From: Chloroflexus islandicus
GTDB taxonomy: Bacteria; Chloroflexota; Chloroflexia; Chloroflexales; Chloroflexaceae
DNA: 64,000 bases
Reading direction: 5' to 3'
Assembly (NCBI RefSeq): GCF_001650695.1
Contig: NZ_LWQS01000093.1
Coordinates: 1-64,000, forward strand
Shown here: positions 9,622-19,131 of the stretch, in pieces
How the letters are laid out: each line of letters opens with the position of its first letter
Position numbering within the stretch: position 1 is the stretch's first letter
Program-made: the position numbers and the translations under genes
Notes under the pieces: model-generated
What the model was told of the DNA's origin: nothing
The model's database searches: none
The model's input: the letters and a program-made list of their open reading frames with translations, nothing else

Positions 9622-9814
9622 CCACTCGAACAACGCAGACTGCTGCGCCAGACCGCTGCAACAGCAGCGGAAGCGGCTTTCTAGCGGTACTCACAGACGG
9701 TTCATCGCGCTTCCCTGAACGGCCTGATGAGACTGTCGCCCATTTCGACAGCAGCGAGTGTCAAGCAGGCGGTTGCCCATGCCCACGGTTGGGGCAACCT
9801 GACTCCACACGTCA

Positions 9815-9843
9815 AGTATATCACCACCGATCGGCTTTTGCAA
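9815..9843 (-). promoter_or_regulatory. Sigma-70-type promoter of the nusA-infB operon
   Basis: On the minus strand TTGCAA (9843-9838), a 17-nt spacer and TATACT (9820-9815) form a good vegetative promoter. Transcription would start near 9808, giving a leader of about 230 nt. That leader holds a GGTTGCCC/GGGCAACC stem (about 9775-9802) and the terminator-like hairpin at 9601-9621. Confidence 0.6.
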
Positions 9844-9917
9844 ACCGTTTTTGAACGGATTTTCGCCCCGCACACCGAACATGTGTGCGAAAATCAACGA
9901 CGCCAGCGGGCGATCTG

Positions 9918-9926
9918 TGGTATAAT
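9918..9926 (+). promoter_or_regulatory. Extended -10 promoter element
   Basis: TGGTATAAT is a perfect extended -10 (TGn-TATAAT; TATAAT at 9921-9926). No good -35 is seen at the proper distance, as is usual for extended -10 promoters. Transcription would begin close to 9933, immediately before the membrane-protein gene. Confidence 0.5.
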
Positions 9927-9934
9927 AGAGCGTG

Positions 9935-10807
9935 ATGATGCGAGCACCTATGCGAGCGAGACGCATGCGCCAACCATTCTATGTTATTGACGCCTTGGCT
10001 GCCGGTTACGCTACCGTTCACCGCCAGCCATTCATCTTGCTTTTCTCGATCGGGTTGAGCGCATACCTCTGGCTCGGCAGCGCGATCACGTTGGCGCTCC
10101 CCTCAACGAGCGATCAAAGCATCATCGCGCAGTGGATCGGTACCTTACACGCGATTGATGCGCGCACCTTGCTGGTGATCACGAATCTGATCCCACTCCT
10201 CACGCCGGGAGCGGAGGCCGTCACCCCGCCGCCGCTCGTGCTCGCAACCGGGCAGTTTGGGTTGGCGGTGATTGGGTTAAACGCCGTTGCACTCGCGCTC
10301 AGCAGCGTCTTTCTGGCGTCGCTCCGCCAACTGATACGCCCAGAACGGCCATGGCTGCAAACAACGTTGGCGCACAGCGTCGCGATCGGCATCCGGCTCG
10401 CCGGCGCGGTTGGTATTGCGCTGAGCATCGTGGCGCTGCCGCTCGTGCTCAGCATCGTGACGGTATCGATCATGCCGGAAACAACACTATTTTTCTTCAT
10501 CGGCTGGATTGCGCTCAGCCTGATCGGGCTGGTCATCTTTGGCTTCACGCCCGAAATTATCACGCTCCAGCGGTACGGGCCACTCGCTGCATTGCAGGCA
10601 AGCTGGCACTTCGCCCGCCGGCGCTGGTTTCCGATCGCGACCTTCTTGGCCATCTGTACGGTGATCGAGTTTGGTTTCGCCAATCTATGGCGAGCACTGG
10701 CGATGCAGCCGGGATGGTTAGCGCCGGCAATCGTTGGCAATGCCTATATCGGCAGCGGCTTGCGCGCCGCACGCTTGCAGTTTTACCAGTATTACGCCAA
10801 GATGTAA
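9935..10807 (+). CDS. Polytopic membrane protein of unknown function
   Basis: Not recognised as a named family. Around 290 residues with about six hydrophobic segments, for example near 'PFILLFSIGLSAYLWLG', 'FGLAVIGLNAVALALSSVFLA', 'VGIALSIVALPLVLSIVTVSI' (given as fragments) and 'FFFIGWIALSLIGLVIFGF'. A basic loop 'ASWHFARRRWFPIATF' near residue 225 resembles the conserved segment in DUF-type glycerophosphoryl-diester-like membrane proteins, but this is weak. The start is uncertain: GTG 9932, ATG 9935, 9938, 9950 and 9965 are in frame. With transcription starting near 9933 the first ATGs would be leaderless, whereas 9965 has only a weak GAGCGAG. It precedes gyrB by 71 nt. Confidence 0.7.
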   Translation: MMRAPMRARRMRQPFYVIDALAAGYATVHRQPFILLFSIGLSAYLWLGSAITLALPSTSDQSIIAQWIGTLHAIDARTLLVITNLIPLLTPGAEAVTPPPLVLATGQFGLAVIGLNAVALALSSVFLASLRQLIRPERPWLQTTLAHSVAIGIRLAGAVGIALSIVALPLVLSIVTVSIMPETTLFFFIGWIALSLIGLVIFGFTPEIITLQRYGPLAALQASWHFARRRWFPIATFLAICTVIEFGFANLWRALAMQPGWLAPAIVGNAYIGSGLRAARLQFYQYYAKM

Positions 10808-10878
10808 CGCCAATGCCGTTCTTCACGAACCGAGGCGCGCTGAGCGCTCCGCCATATCTTGCTTAAGGAACACAAACG

Positions 10879-12789
10879 ATGACGAACGAGACTCCGGCAA
10901 CCTACGACGAAAGCCAGATTCAGGTGCTGGAAGGCATGGAAGCCGTCCGCAAGCGCCCCGGCATGTATATCGGTCCCACCGACATCAACGGCTTGCACAC
11001 GATGGTGCGCGAGGTGGTTGACAACTCGGTGGATGAGGTGATGGCCGGGCGCGCGACCAGCGTCAGCGTCACCATTCACCGCGACGGCTCGGTAACGGTC
11101 AGCGATGACGGCTCTGGCATTCCGGTCGGTATTCACCCCAAAGAGGGGATTAGCACCCTCACGCTAGTCATGACCCGCTTACACGCCGGCGGCAAGTTTG
11201 GCAGCGGCGGCTATAAGGTCTCGTCCGGCTTGCACGGCGTCGGCGTCTCGGCGGTCAACGCCCTTTCCGCCTATATGCGGGTGGATGTCTACCGCAACGG
11301 ACGCCACTACTACCAAGAGTACCGCGCCGGCGTGCCGGTGACCGATGTGATCGATCTCGAACCGACCGACCGCCACGGCACCACGACCCGCTTTTTGCCC
11401 GATACGTCGATCATTCAAACCCTCGACTATAACTTTGATACGCTCGCCCAACGCTTCCGCGAGATGAGCTATCTCAATAAGGGGCTGCGGTTCAAGTTTG
11501 TCGATGAACGCACCAATCGCGAGCTCAATTTCTACTTCGAGGGCGGGATTGTCTCGTATGTCCGCCACCTCAACAAAGACAAGGTGGTATTGCACCGCCA
11601 GCCATTTTATGTCGAGCGCATGGTTGATGAGGTGATGGTTGAGGTGGCGTTGCAGTACACCGATTCGTTCGATACTGATAATGTCTACACCTTCGCCAAC
11701 AATATCAACAACTCGGATGGCGGCGCGCACCTGTCGGGTTTCCGCACTGCGCTGACCCGCGTGATTAACAACTATGCCCGCGCCAAAGGGTTGCTGAAAG
11801 AGAACGAGAGCAACCTGACCGGCGACGACGTGCGCGAGGGCTTGACGGCAGTGATCAGCGTCAAGCTGAAAGACCCGCAGTTTTCGTCGCAAACTAAAGA
11901 GAAGCTGGTCAGCCCGGAAGCGGCTAGCGCAGTAGCGACGGTCTTCGGCGACGCCTTCAGCGCATGGCTCGACGAGAACCCCACCGAGGCGCGGCGGATT
12001 ATCGAGAAGGCGATTTCGGCGGCCCGCACCCGTCTCGCGGTGCAGAAGGTGCGCGAGACGGCGCGCAAGAGCGCGATGGAGGGCTTTTCGCTGCCCGGCA
12101 AGCTGGCCGACTGTTCAGACCCCAATCCGGCCCGTTGCGAGTTGTACATCGTTGAGGGTGACAGCGCCGGCGGTACGGCCAAGCAGGGTCGCGACCGCCG
12201 CTTTCAGGCCATCCTGCCGCTGCGCGGCAAGATTCTGAACGTCGAGAAGAGCCGGCTCGACCGCATGCTCTCGAATGCCGAAGTGCGAGCGCTGATCACG
12301 GCCATCGGCGCTTCGATCGGCGATCAGTTTGATCTGAGCAAGCTGCGCTATCACCGCATCTTCCTGATGACTGACGCTGATGTAGACGGCAGCCACATCC
12401 GCACGCTCTTGCTCACCTTCTTCTTCCGCCACATGCGCCCGCTCATCACCAACGGCCACCTCTTCATCGCCCAACCGCCGCTCTACCGGATCAAGCACGG
12501 GCGCGAGCAGGTCTATACCTATTCCGACGCCGAGCGCGACGCGTATCTGAGCAAGCTGCCGCCCGGCACCAAGGTCGAAATCCAGCGCTACAAAGGGCTG
12601 GGTGAAATGAACGCCGAGCAGCTCTGGGAGACGACGATGAACCCGCAAAACCGGGTGATCTTGCAGGTGACGCTGGAAGATGCGGCCCGCGCCGATGAGA
12701 CATTCACGATGCTAATGGGTGATCTCGTGCCGCCCCGCCGCCGGTTCATCCAGACCCACGCCAATGAGGTGGTGGAGCTGGATATTTGA
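10879..12789 (+). CDS. gyrB: DNA gyrase subunit B
   Basis: ATPase subunit of DNA gyrase, which introduces negative supercoils. The GHKL ATPase motifs ('[12 protein letters not shown]', 'DDGSGIPVG', '[14 protein letters not shown]') lie in the first 120 residues, then the transducer domain. The TOPRIM region has '[15 protein letters not shown]' and '[16 protein letters not shown]', and the C-terminus holds '[20 protein letters not shown]'. The 636-residue length is typical for GyrB without the proteobacterial insert. AAGGAA precedes the ATG. gyrA is not in the window. Topo IV ParE cannot be wholly excluded but the motifs favour GyrB. Confidence 0.96.
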   Translation: MTNETPATYDESQIQVLEGMEAVRKRPGMYIGPTDINGLHTMVREVVDNSVDEVMAGRATSVSVTIHRDGSVTVSDDGSGIPVGIHPKEGISTLTLVMTRLHAGGKFGSGGYKVSSGLHGVGVSAVNALSAYMRVDVYRNGRHYYQEYRAGVPVTDVIDLEPTDRHGTTTRFLPDTSIIQTLDYNFDTLAQRFREMSYLNKGLRFKFVDERTNRELNFYFEGGIVSYVRHLNKDKVVLHRQPFYVERMVDEVMVEVALQYTDSFDTDNVYTFANNINNSDGGAHLSGFRTALTRVINNYARAKGLLKENESNLTGDDVREGLTAVISVKLKDPQFSSQTKEKLVSPEAASAVATVFGDAFSAWLDENPTEARRIIEKAISAARTRLAVQKVRETARKSAMEGFSLPGKLADCSDPNPARCELYIVEGDSAGGTAKQGRDRRFQAILPLRGKILNVEKSRLDRMLSNAEVRALITAIGASIGDQFDLSKLRYHRIFLMTDADVDGSHIRTLLLTFFFRHMRPLITNGHLFIAQPPLYRIKHGREQVYTYSDAERDAYLSKLPPGTKVEIQRYKGLGEMNAEQLWETTMNPQNRVILQVTLEDAARADETFTMLMGDLVPPRRRFIQTHANEVVELDI

Positions 12790-12798
12790 TGAAGTGGT

Positions 12799-12885
12799 GG
12801 GAGGGGCAGAGATTGCCCCTCCCGTTCAGTGGCGAAGTTGGATATGTGACGAGGTAGCGGGAGGGGCAGAGATTGCCCCTCCCGC
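12799..12885. terminator. Twin hairpins between convergent genes
   Basis: Two copies of the same hairpin, 60 bp apart. The first has a 10-bp stem GGGAGGGGCA/TGCCCCTCCC with a 5-nt loop (12799-12823). The second is extended to a 12-bp stem GCGGGAGGGGCA/TGCCCCTCCCGC (12857-12885). The flanking text (GTTGGATAT.TGA) is also duplicated, so the last codons of gyrB were copied with the hairpin. The perfect symmetry suits bidirectional termination of gyrB and the convergent DUF4349 gene, but there is no T-tract. Confidence 0.6.
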
Positions 12886-12897
12886 TGGTTGCGCAGA

Positions 12898-13908
12898 TCA
12901 GTTGAACCGTTTGGTCGAAGCGTCTGATGAGCGCGACTCCGAACGCTGCTCGCCATACAGTGCCTTTTGCTGCATCCGCCAGAACCAGATGATGAGCAGC
13001 ACCGGAATGAACCAGACCGGCGCCCACACGATGATCACCATCACAATGGTCAGCACATTCTGGAAGAACCCCAACAAGAGGGCGATCTGGTCGCTCAGCA
13101 CCTTGCCGAGATTCCACCCTTGCGGGGCAGACTGCGGCGAATTAGCCACCAACGGCAGCGGGTGCAATTCGACAGTGATGGTCGAGTAGGTGGAATTCTG
13201 GTCGAGGTAGCGCATCCGCCCCTTCACCTGCTCGATCTGGCCCTGCACTTCAGTGAGCGCCTGATTCAGGCGAAGGGTCTCTTCAAGGCTCACCGCCCGT
13301 TGCAGCATAGCAGTGATGCGATCGCGGGTCGCTTCAAGGTTTCGCAAGCGTGACTCGAGATCGACGAACTCTTCGGTGACATCCATCCCATCGATCGTGC
13401 GGCTGATCACCCGTTTGGCGAGCGCCTCGGTATCGGCGAGCACCTGCTCGAAACGCGCAGATGGCACGCGAAACGCGATGTACGACGTTTTGCGCTCGCC
13501 TTCGCCGGTCGTGCGCACGCGCAACAGATAGCCGCCGGCCCGATCAACAATATTGCGCAATTGCGCCTCGGCCTGATCAACCGACTCAACCTCCATCGCC
13601 AGATTCGCGGTCATAATGACCATCCGCAAACCGTACTGCAATTGGTTGCCCTCAGCCGGTGCATTGGCGCTATCACCGGCATTACCGCCCCCCGCCTCGA
13701 CAGCCGCATTTGATGCTGGAACAACCGCTTCCGCGCGCGCCGCCTCCCCCGGCGCGCCGCTCACCGGCGCGCCCTGTGGCGCTGAGGGAGCTGCAACACC
13801 TTCAACCGAAGAAGCCTGCGAAGGCGGCGGCGCTGTCGGCACTTGCGCACCACATGCCGCCAACACAAAAGCTGCCGCCGCCAGCACAATCATCACCAGC
13901 CGTGCCAT
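12898..13908 (-). CDS. DUF4349 domain-containing lipoprotein
   Basis: Predicted secreted lipoprotein anchored at both ends. A signal peptide ends in a lipobox (LAAC, Cys19). A Ser/Ala/Pro-rich linker (20-90) leads to the DUF4349 domain (about 95-260), whose coiled-coil part includes 'EEFVDLESRLRNLEATRDRI' and 'SLEETLRLNQALTEVQGQIE'. One or two C-terminal membrane segments ('VWFIPVLLIIWFW') and a charged tail follow. Function is unknown; the family is common in the cell envelope of Gram-positive bacteria and Chloroflexota. GGAGG precedes the ATG at 13908. Confidence 0.85.
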   Translation of the reverse strand: MARLVMIVLAAAAFVLAACGAQVPTAPPPSQASSVEGVAAPSAPQGAPVSGAPGEAARAEAVVPASNAAVEAGGGNAGDSANAPAEGNQLQYGLRMVIMTANLAMEVESVDQAEAQLRNIVDRAGGYLLRVRTTGEGERKTSYIAFRVPSARFEQVLADTEALAKRVISRTIDGMDVTEEFVDLESRLRNLEATRDRITAMLQRAVSLEETLRLNQALTEVQGQIEQVKGRMRYLDQNSTYSTITVELHPLPLVANSPQSAPQGWNLGKVLSDQIALLLGFFQNVLTIVMVIIVWAPVWFIPVLLIIWFWRMQQKALYGEQRSESRSSDASTKRFN

Positions 13909-14093
13909 ACGATGACCTCCTCGAACCTGAGAATCTGCTGATAACCAGTGTTTGATTAGAGAAACGGCACGGGGCGGGATTTAGTTCCCGATCGAATGAT
14001 GAAACTTTTCCGCAGGAGGTGCGTAAGGTATAGCGGGCAACAAGCCTGCTTCCTACACATGGACACCGGTTATGCCAACCAAGGAGGAGGTTC

Positions 14094-15842
14094 ATGACCG
14101 CACCCGACCCGTTTTCGTTGCCGCCAGCGCCGCCTGCCGAACGCCGCAGTCCATTGCCGTTGATCATCGGCGGCGGGATTGTTGGGTTGCTCTTGATTGT
14201 GATCGGCGCCGGCGCGCTGGCGTTCACCCTGCTCAGCCAGCGGGCCAGCGCCATCCCCGAACTGTTGCCGGCGGAAACCCAGATCTACGCGGCGATCACG
14301 CCCAATCTGAGCGATCTGCCCAACATCGACCGGCTGCGGCGGGCCTTTCCCGAAACGTTCGACTACCAGAACACCGACGAAACGGCGGACTTTCTGCAAG
14401 AACGCTTTGGCGTGACCTTCGCCGACGACATCGCGCCGTGGATCGGCGCTGAAGCGGCGGTGGCGGTCTATGGCTTGCCAATCGATCAGCTTGGGGGAGC
14501 CATGGGCGAATCGGCCAACCCATTCAACCCGCCGGCCACACTCGACCCGCTAGAGGATGTTGACCTCAGCAACGCCAATGTACTCTTGATCGCAGCCGCT
14601 CGCGATCAACGGGCCGCGCAAGCCTTCCTCGACAAGCAGCGCGCTTTTCGGGAAGGACAGGGTGAGCGTTTCACCAGCAACACCGCCAATGGGGTGACGA
14701 TCTACGCCAGCGAGAGCGACGAAACGCCGTTTGCCGCTTTTGCGCTGGCGCGGAATATGGTGGTGTTTGCCAGCAACGCGGCTAGTATCACGAAACTGAT
14801 CGAACAGCGCAGCGAGAGCGCGCTGGCCCGCAACGCCCAATTCCAAGCGGTGACCCAAAGCTTACCGAATGACCGGATTGGCACGATCTACATCGCGGGG
14901 GAAGCGCTGGCACGCTTTTTTGACAGCTTATTCGAGGCAGGCTCGCTTGATGAGAGCAACCCATCCATCGCCGATGCCCGCTCGGCGGCGCAGGCTATGC
15001 AAGGCGTTGGCTTCACGATGGCGGTGATCGACAGCGGATTACGCTTCGATGCGGTCACTGTTTTTGATCAAACCCGGCTGAGCAGCGAACTGCGCGAACA
15101 GCTCAGCAGCTTTCGCCCGACCGTCTCGCCCGAACGGGCCGGCGAGGTCAGCAGTGCGGCGATCGGCGTGTTCAGCTTCGCCATCCCTGCCGATTGGGGC
15201 GAGCGGCTGCGCGACCAGCTCGATTCGGCGCCTGAAACCGCCAATGCGCTCCGCGATCTCGAAGGCAATCTCGGCATCGATCTCGACCGTGATCTGTTTC
15301 GCTGGTTCCACGGCGAAGCAGTGATCGCCGTCTTGCCGAACGAGAGCGCCGAGGCGCCGGTAGGCGGGTATTTCGCGCTGCGCGTGGCTGATCAGGCTGC
15401 CGCCGAGCGCGGCATGCAACGGTTGAGCGAACTGGCCGAAGACCTGACCGGGATTCGCTTCCAAGCAACTTCGCTCGGACGCGCGCAGGTGCAAGCGGTG
15501 GAAGAGGGTGACATCTTCTTTGGCTACGGCTTCAACGGCAACGATCTGGTGATCGCCGTGGGCCGGCAAGCGATGGAAGCGGCCTTCGGCGCGGAACAGA
15601 AGCTGGCGAGCTTTGCCACCTACACCAATGCACTGAAGGCGTTGCCGTCACCGAACAGCGGAGTATTGTACGTTAACCTCAATGCCGCCCGCGATCTCGC
15701 CAACCGGCTCGGCAACGATCCGATTGATCCCGACACCGAACAACGGCTAGCGCCCTTCCGCGCCATAACCAGCAGCGGCACCGTGGGGATCGACAATCGC
15801 GGCGCAGTGCGGGGAACGTTGTTGTTGAGCATTGAGCCGTAA
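14094..15842 (+). CDS. DUF3352 domain-containing membrane-anchored protein
   Basis: An N-terminal Pro-rich cytoplasmic stretch and one membrane segment (about 22-48, 'LIIGGGIVGLLLIVIGAGAL') are followed by a large extracytoplasmic region. 'LLPAETQIYAAITPNLSDL' at about 56-74 and repeated 'F...A...Y'-type modules fit DUF3352, a family of unknown function found in Cyanobacteria and Chloroflexota. Strong AAGGAGGAGG ribosome site and ATG at 14094; 582 residues. It diverges from the DUF4349 lipoprotein gene, with a shared 185-nt spacer. Confidence 0.8.
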   Translation: MTAPDPFSLPPAPPAERRSPLPLIIGGGIVGLLLIVIGAGALAFTLLSQRASAIPELLPAETQIYAAITPNLSDLPNIDRLRRAFPETFDYQNTDETADFLQERFGVTFADDIAPWIGAEAAVAVYGLPIDQLGGAMGESANPFNPPATLDPLEDVDLSNANVLLIAAARDQRAAQAFLDKQRAFREGQGERFTSNTANGVTIYASESDETPFAAFALARNMVVFASNAASITKLIEQRSESALARNAQFQAVTQSLPNDRIGTIYIAGEALARFFDSLFEAGSLDESNPSIADARSAAQAMQGVGFTMAVIDSGLRFDAVTVFDQTRLSSELREQLSSFRPTVSPERAGEVSSAAIGVFSFAIPADWGERLRDQLDSAPETANALRDLEGNLGIDLDRDLFRWFHGEAVIAVLPNESAEAPVGGYFALRVADQAAAERGMQRLSELAEDLTGIRFQATSLGRAQVQAVEEGDIFFGYGFNGNDLVIAVGRQAMEAAFGAEQKLASFATYTNALKALPSPNSGVLYVNLNAARDLANRLGNDPIDPDTEQRLAPFRAITSSGTVGIDNRGAVRGTLLLSIEP

Positions 15843-15950
15843 AGTTAAACGGTTTGCGTTCCGTAGGCGTAAATGCATGATGGTTTGAGAGGGGGACGCG
15901 GATGAACACGGATCGGGACGGATTTACACCGACGGCATGAGCTGGACGCG

Positions 15951-15982
15951 ATGGAAGGTTAGGTTCAAACCTGACCTTCCAT
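15951..15982. repeat. 32-nt near-perfect palindrome
   Basis: ATGGAAGGTTAGGTT and AACCTGACCTTCCAT form a 15-bp arm pair with one G-T mismatch around a 2-nt centre. It lies in the 286-nt spacer between the DUF3352 gene and the molybdenum hydroxylase gene. No T-tract follows. It could be a terminator for the upstream gene or a regulator site for the downstream one; the sequence does not decide. Confidence 0.5.
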
Positions 15983-16128
15983 TTCACTTCTACATCTTCG
16001 ATCTTACAGGTAAACTCTGCAGTCTGCACTGCGCATCGATGCGCTTGCAGTGAGACCGGTCACATTTTTAACCTAAGCTCAGCTATGGTACGATGGAGCA
16101 GGAACCTGCTGAACAAGGGAGCACACGT

Positions 16129-18399
16129 ATGGCCGCAGCTACGCTACATCGTTACCTTGGCAAAGGGCGTAAATTAGTTGATGGGATCGAGAAAGTGACC
16201 GGGCGCGCCCGTTACGCCGGCGACGTCCATCTACCCGGTCTGTTGCACGGCAAACTGGCGTTGAGCATGTATGCCCATGCCCGCATCGCCAACATTGACA
16301 CGAGCGCGGCCCGCGCCGTGCCCGGCGTGGTGGCGGTGCTGACCGCGGCGGACTTGCCCACCCGTGGCCGCCAGCCTGCATCGCGCCAAACCACCACGCT
16401 GGCCGATGGAGTGGTGCGCTACCGCGGCGAGCCGGTGGCGCTGGTGTTGGCGACGAGTCTGGCTGCTGCCGAAGATGGCTTGGCGGTGTTGCAGATCGAC
16501 TACGAGCCGCTGCCCGGCCCGGTCACGCCGGAAGCGGCGCTCGATCCGGCGGCACCGGTGATTTGGCCGCAGGGTGCGCCGAAGGGTGATGCCGACCTGA
16601 CGGCTGCGCACGCGGCGGTGGCCCGCGGTGACGATCAGGCGGATCACGAGGCGTCAAACATCCACGAACACAAACAGTTTAGCCGGGGTGATGCGCTGGC
16701 GGCCTTGGCCGCCGCCGAGGTGGTGATAGAGGGAACCTACCGCACGTCGATCGTGCATCAAGGCTACCTCGAACCGCACGCCGTCGTGGCCGACATCGAT
16801 CCGGTGCGCAAGCAGCTCACGCTCTACACCAGCACGCAAGGCCAGTTTGGCGTGCGCGACGAAGTCGCGCGGTTGCTCGGTCTCCGCCCCAGCCAAGTGA
16901 CCGTTATCCCAATGACGGTTGGCGGCGGGTTTGGCGCGAAGTATGGCATTCTCGAACCGCTGGCGGCAGCGGCGGCGCTCGCCGTGGGCCGGCCTGTGCG
17001 GATCACGCTCGACCGCAGCGAGGATTTTCTCACCACCACCCCCTCGCCGGCCAGCACGATCACGCTCAAGCTCGGTGCAACCCGCACTGGCACGCTGACC
17101 GCGCTGGTGGCCGAGATTGTGAACGATAACGGCGTGTATCCGTTTACCTTGGGCGGGATTATGAGCACGCTGCTCGGCGGCTACTACCGCTGCCCCAACG
17201 TGCAGATCGACGTGATCGAGGTGCTGACCCACAAGCCGCAAGCCGGCGCCTACCGCGCCCCCGGCGCGCCACAGATCACGTTTGCGATCGAGTCGGCGAT
17301 GGACGAACTGGCCCGTAAGCTCGATCTCGATCCGCTGGAGCTGCGGCTGCGCAACGCAGCCACCACTGGCGATCCGATGGGCAACAACGATCCGTGGCCA
17401 TCGATGGGGTTGACCAAGGTGCTCGAAGCCGCCGCTAACCACCCGCTCTGGCGCGAACGCCAGCCGGGCAGCGGGATTGGATTGGCGATTGGCGGCTGGC
17501 CGTGCGGTATGTCGCCGGCGGCGGCAGTCTGCCGGGTTGATACCGATGGCATGGTGCGGGTGCATGTCGGGTCAGTCGATATTTCCGGCGTCAACAGCAG
17601 CTTTGTGCTGGTGGCCGCCGAGATTCTGGGGGTGCCGCCAGAGCAGGTCGAGATTGTGGCCGGCGACACCCGCAGCGGGCCGTTTGCCGGGCCGAGCGGC
17701 GGCAGCCAGATTACCTACAGCGTGGCCGGTGCAGTAGCCGCCGCCGCGCGCGAGGCGCGCCGGCAGTTGTTGGAGATGGCCGCCGATATGCTCGAAGCAC
17801 GGGTTGATGATCTCGACATCCGCGAGGGGATGGTGCAGATCCGCGGTGTGCCCGGTCGCACTATTCCTATTGGCGAGGTGGCCAAACGCGCCGAGGAGCA
17901 GGCCGGCGGGCCGGGGCCGATTGTGGGTGATGGAAAAGCTGCCCCCGCCGAGAATGCGCCCGGCTTTGTCGCCCATATCGTGCAGGTTGAGGTTGATCGT
18001 GAGACGGGACGGGTAAAACCGCTGCGCTATGTCGCCATTCAAGATGTTGGCTTCCCGATTAACCCGCTGATGGTCGAGGGCCAAATCCATGGCGGCGCAG
18101 CGCAAGGGGTAGGCTGGGGTCTCTACGAGGCGCTGCGCTACGATGAGCGCGGCGAGCTGCTCACCGCCAGCTTGATGGACTACACCCTGCCGCGCGCTGC
18201 CGACCTCCCTACCTTCGAGGCGGTGCTGGTAGAGAACCCGGCTCCGAATGGCCCCTTCGGCGCGCGCGGTGTCGGCGAACCGCCGATCACCGCTGGGGCA
18301 GCGGCGATTGCCAACGCCATCCGCGATGCGACCGGCGTCCGCATCTACGAGTTGCCGATGCGCGATGAGGTGGTGTGGCGGGCGTTGCAGCAAGTTTGA
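16129..18399 (+). CDS. Molybdenum hydroxylase large subunit (xanthine dehydrogenase / aldehyde oxidase family)
   Basis: Molybdopterin-cytosine-dinucleotide or Mo-pterin binding catalytic subunit that hydroxylates an aldehyde or N-heterocycle. The aldehyde oxidase/xanthine dehydrogenase a/b hammerhead domain (about 10-125) and the Mo-binding domains with 'GGGFGAKYG', 'GAYRAPGAPQ' and 'GSQITYSVAGAV' are visible. The catalytic Glu is in 'GARGVGEPPITAG'. The AYRAPG loop differs from the AYRCSFR loop of form I CO dehydrogenase, so CO oxidation is unlikely. The start at 16129 has AGGGAG upstream; an in-frame ATG at 16093 lacks one. No FeS or FAD subunit gene lies beside it, so its partners must be elsewhere or it is an orphan. 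Confidence 0.88.
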   Translation: MAAATLHRYLGKGRKLVDGIEKVTGRARYAGDVHLPGLLHGKLALSMYAHARIANIDTSAARAVPGVVAVLTAADLPTRGRQPASRQTTTLADGVVRYRGEPVALVLATSLAAAEDGLAVLQIDYEPLPGPVTPEAALDPAAPVIWPQGAPKGDADLTAAHAAVARGDDQADHEASNIHEHKQFSRGDALAALAAAEVVIEGTYRTSIVHQGYLEPHAVVADIDPVRKQLTLYTSTQGQFGVRDEVARLLGLRPSQVTVIPMTVGGGFGAKYGILEPLAAAAALAVGRPVRITLDRSEDFLTTTPSPASTITLKLGATRTGTLTALVAEIVNDNGVYPFTLGGIMSTLLGGYYRCPNVQIDVIEVLTHKPQAGAYRAPGAPQITFAIESAMDELARKLDLDPLELRLRNAATTGDPMGNNDPWPSMGLTKVLEAAANHPLWRERQPGSGIGLAIGGWPCGMSPAAAVCRVDTDGMVRVHVGSVDISGVNSSFVLVAAEILGVPPEQVEIVAGDTRSGPFAGPSGGSQITYSVAGAVAAAAREARRQLLEMAADMLEARVDDLDIREGMVQIRGVPGRTIPIGEVAKRAEEQAGGPGPIVGDGKAAPAENAPGFVAHIVQVEVDRETGRVKPLRYVAIQDVGFPINPLMVEGQIHGGAAQGVGWGLYEALRYDERGELLTASLMDYTLPRAADLPTFEAVLVENPAPNGPFGARGVGEPPITAGAAAIANAIRDATGVRIYELPMRDEVVWRALQQV

Positions 18400-18420
18400 G
18401 CAAAGGCGGTAGCGAGGACG

Positions 18421-18518
18421 AGGGCGGGTTTGAAACCCGCCCTTACGCTACCTACACTTGGCGATAGGAGGCAGATCAACACCGTTGCGAGAGGACGGGG
18501 CGGGTTTGAAACCCGCCC
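18421..18518. terminator. Two copies of a GGGCGGGTTT hairpin
   Basis: AGGGCGGGTTT-G-AAACCCGCCCT is a perfect 11-bp inverted repeat at 18421-18443; the core recurs at 18498-18518. Both lie between the convergent hydroxylase and DinB-like genes and are followed by TT only. They may stop transcription from both sides, or be members of a dispersed palindrome family. Confidence 0.5.
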
Positions 18519-18558
18519 TTACCAATCACCCTTACGCTGATGTACGCCCAACCCGCTC

Positions 18559-19131
18559 TCATCCCCGCGCAGCGCGAGCTTGGCGGACAATCTCTTCGAT
18601 CTGGCCGAGATGGTCGTAGGCGTGAGCTAGACCGAGCGCATAGCGACCACGGGCATCAACCGGCGGCGCGCCGGGCCACGGCTCAACCAGATAGTCGAGG
18701 TGGGGTTGGTCAGGCCACATCTGCAACGAAGCGTGCAACATGCGCCGGCTCTCGGCCAAGCGCTGGCGCACTTGGGCCATCGTCGTCACCGTCTCCCACG
18801 GCACTTCGTAGCGCGACCGGCCATGCAGTTTGACGCCACGGGCCATCTCGGCGGCCAAAAAGGCCGACTCTTCGCACGACGCGGTGAGGTGAACGATCAC
18901 GTGGCCGAGTGTCCACGCTTGGTTGACCGCGCCCGGATCGCTGGCGAAGGGATCGTTAGCATTGGGATCGACCGGTTGGAAGGTGACGTCGGCGTCAACA
19001 CAATCGGCGATCAGCCGTTCGATAGTGTCGTACATCTCGTCGGTTTCGGCGTGCAAATCGGCGACGGTGATGTCGCTGACGATCTCTTGCATGGTGCGCT
19101 CGCGACGGTAGAGTGCGGCATAGTCAAGCAT
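18559..19131 (-). CDS. DinB-like (DUF664-type) four-helix protein
   Basis: A 190-residue mostly helical protein. 'WTLGHVIVHLTASCEESA' resembles the metal-binding N-H...H segment of DinB/YfiT-type bundles, and 'GLAHAYDHLGQIEEIVRQ' near the C-terminus provides the last histidine. These proteins are metal-dependent, often thiol transferases, but substrate is unknown here. AAGGAG precedes the ATG at 19131. A longer open frame upstream to 19188 lacks a ribosome site. Confidence 0.75.
   Translation of the reverse strand: MLDYAALYRRERTMQEIVSDITVADLHAETDEMYDTIERLIADCVDADVTFQPVDPNANDPFASDPGAVNQAWTLGHVIVHLTASCEESAFLAAEMARGVKLHGRSRYEVPWETVTTMAQVRQRLAESRRMLHASLQMWPDQPHLDYLVEPWPGAPPVDARGRYALGLAHAYDHLGQIEEIVRQARAARG

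Noticed and set aside
8394-9854. 486-codon plus-strand frame over nusA
   Set aside because: Antisense shadow of nusA, rich in His, Arg and Leu as expected from its codon use.
15951-15982. tRNA or riboswitch fragment
   Set aside because: Only a simple palindrome is present; no cloverleaf or known aptamer core was seen here or in other spacers.
16129-18399. Carbon monoxide dehydrogenase large subunit CoxL
   Set aside because: The active-site loop is AYRAPG and not AYRCSFR, and coxS/coxM are absent.
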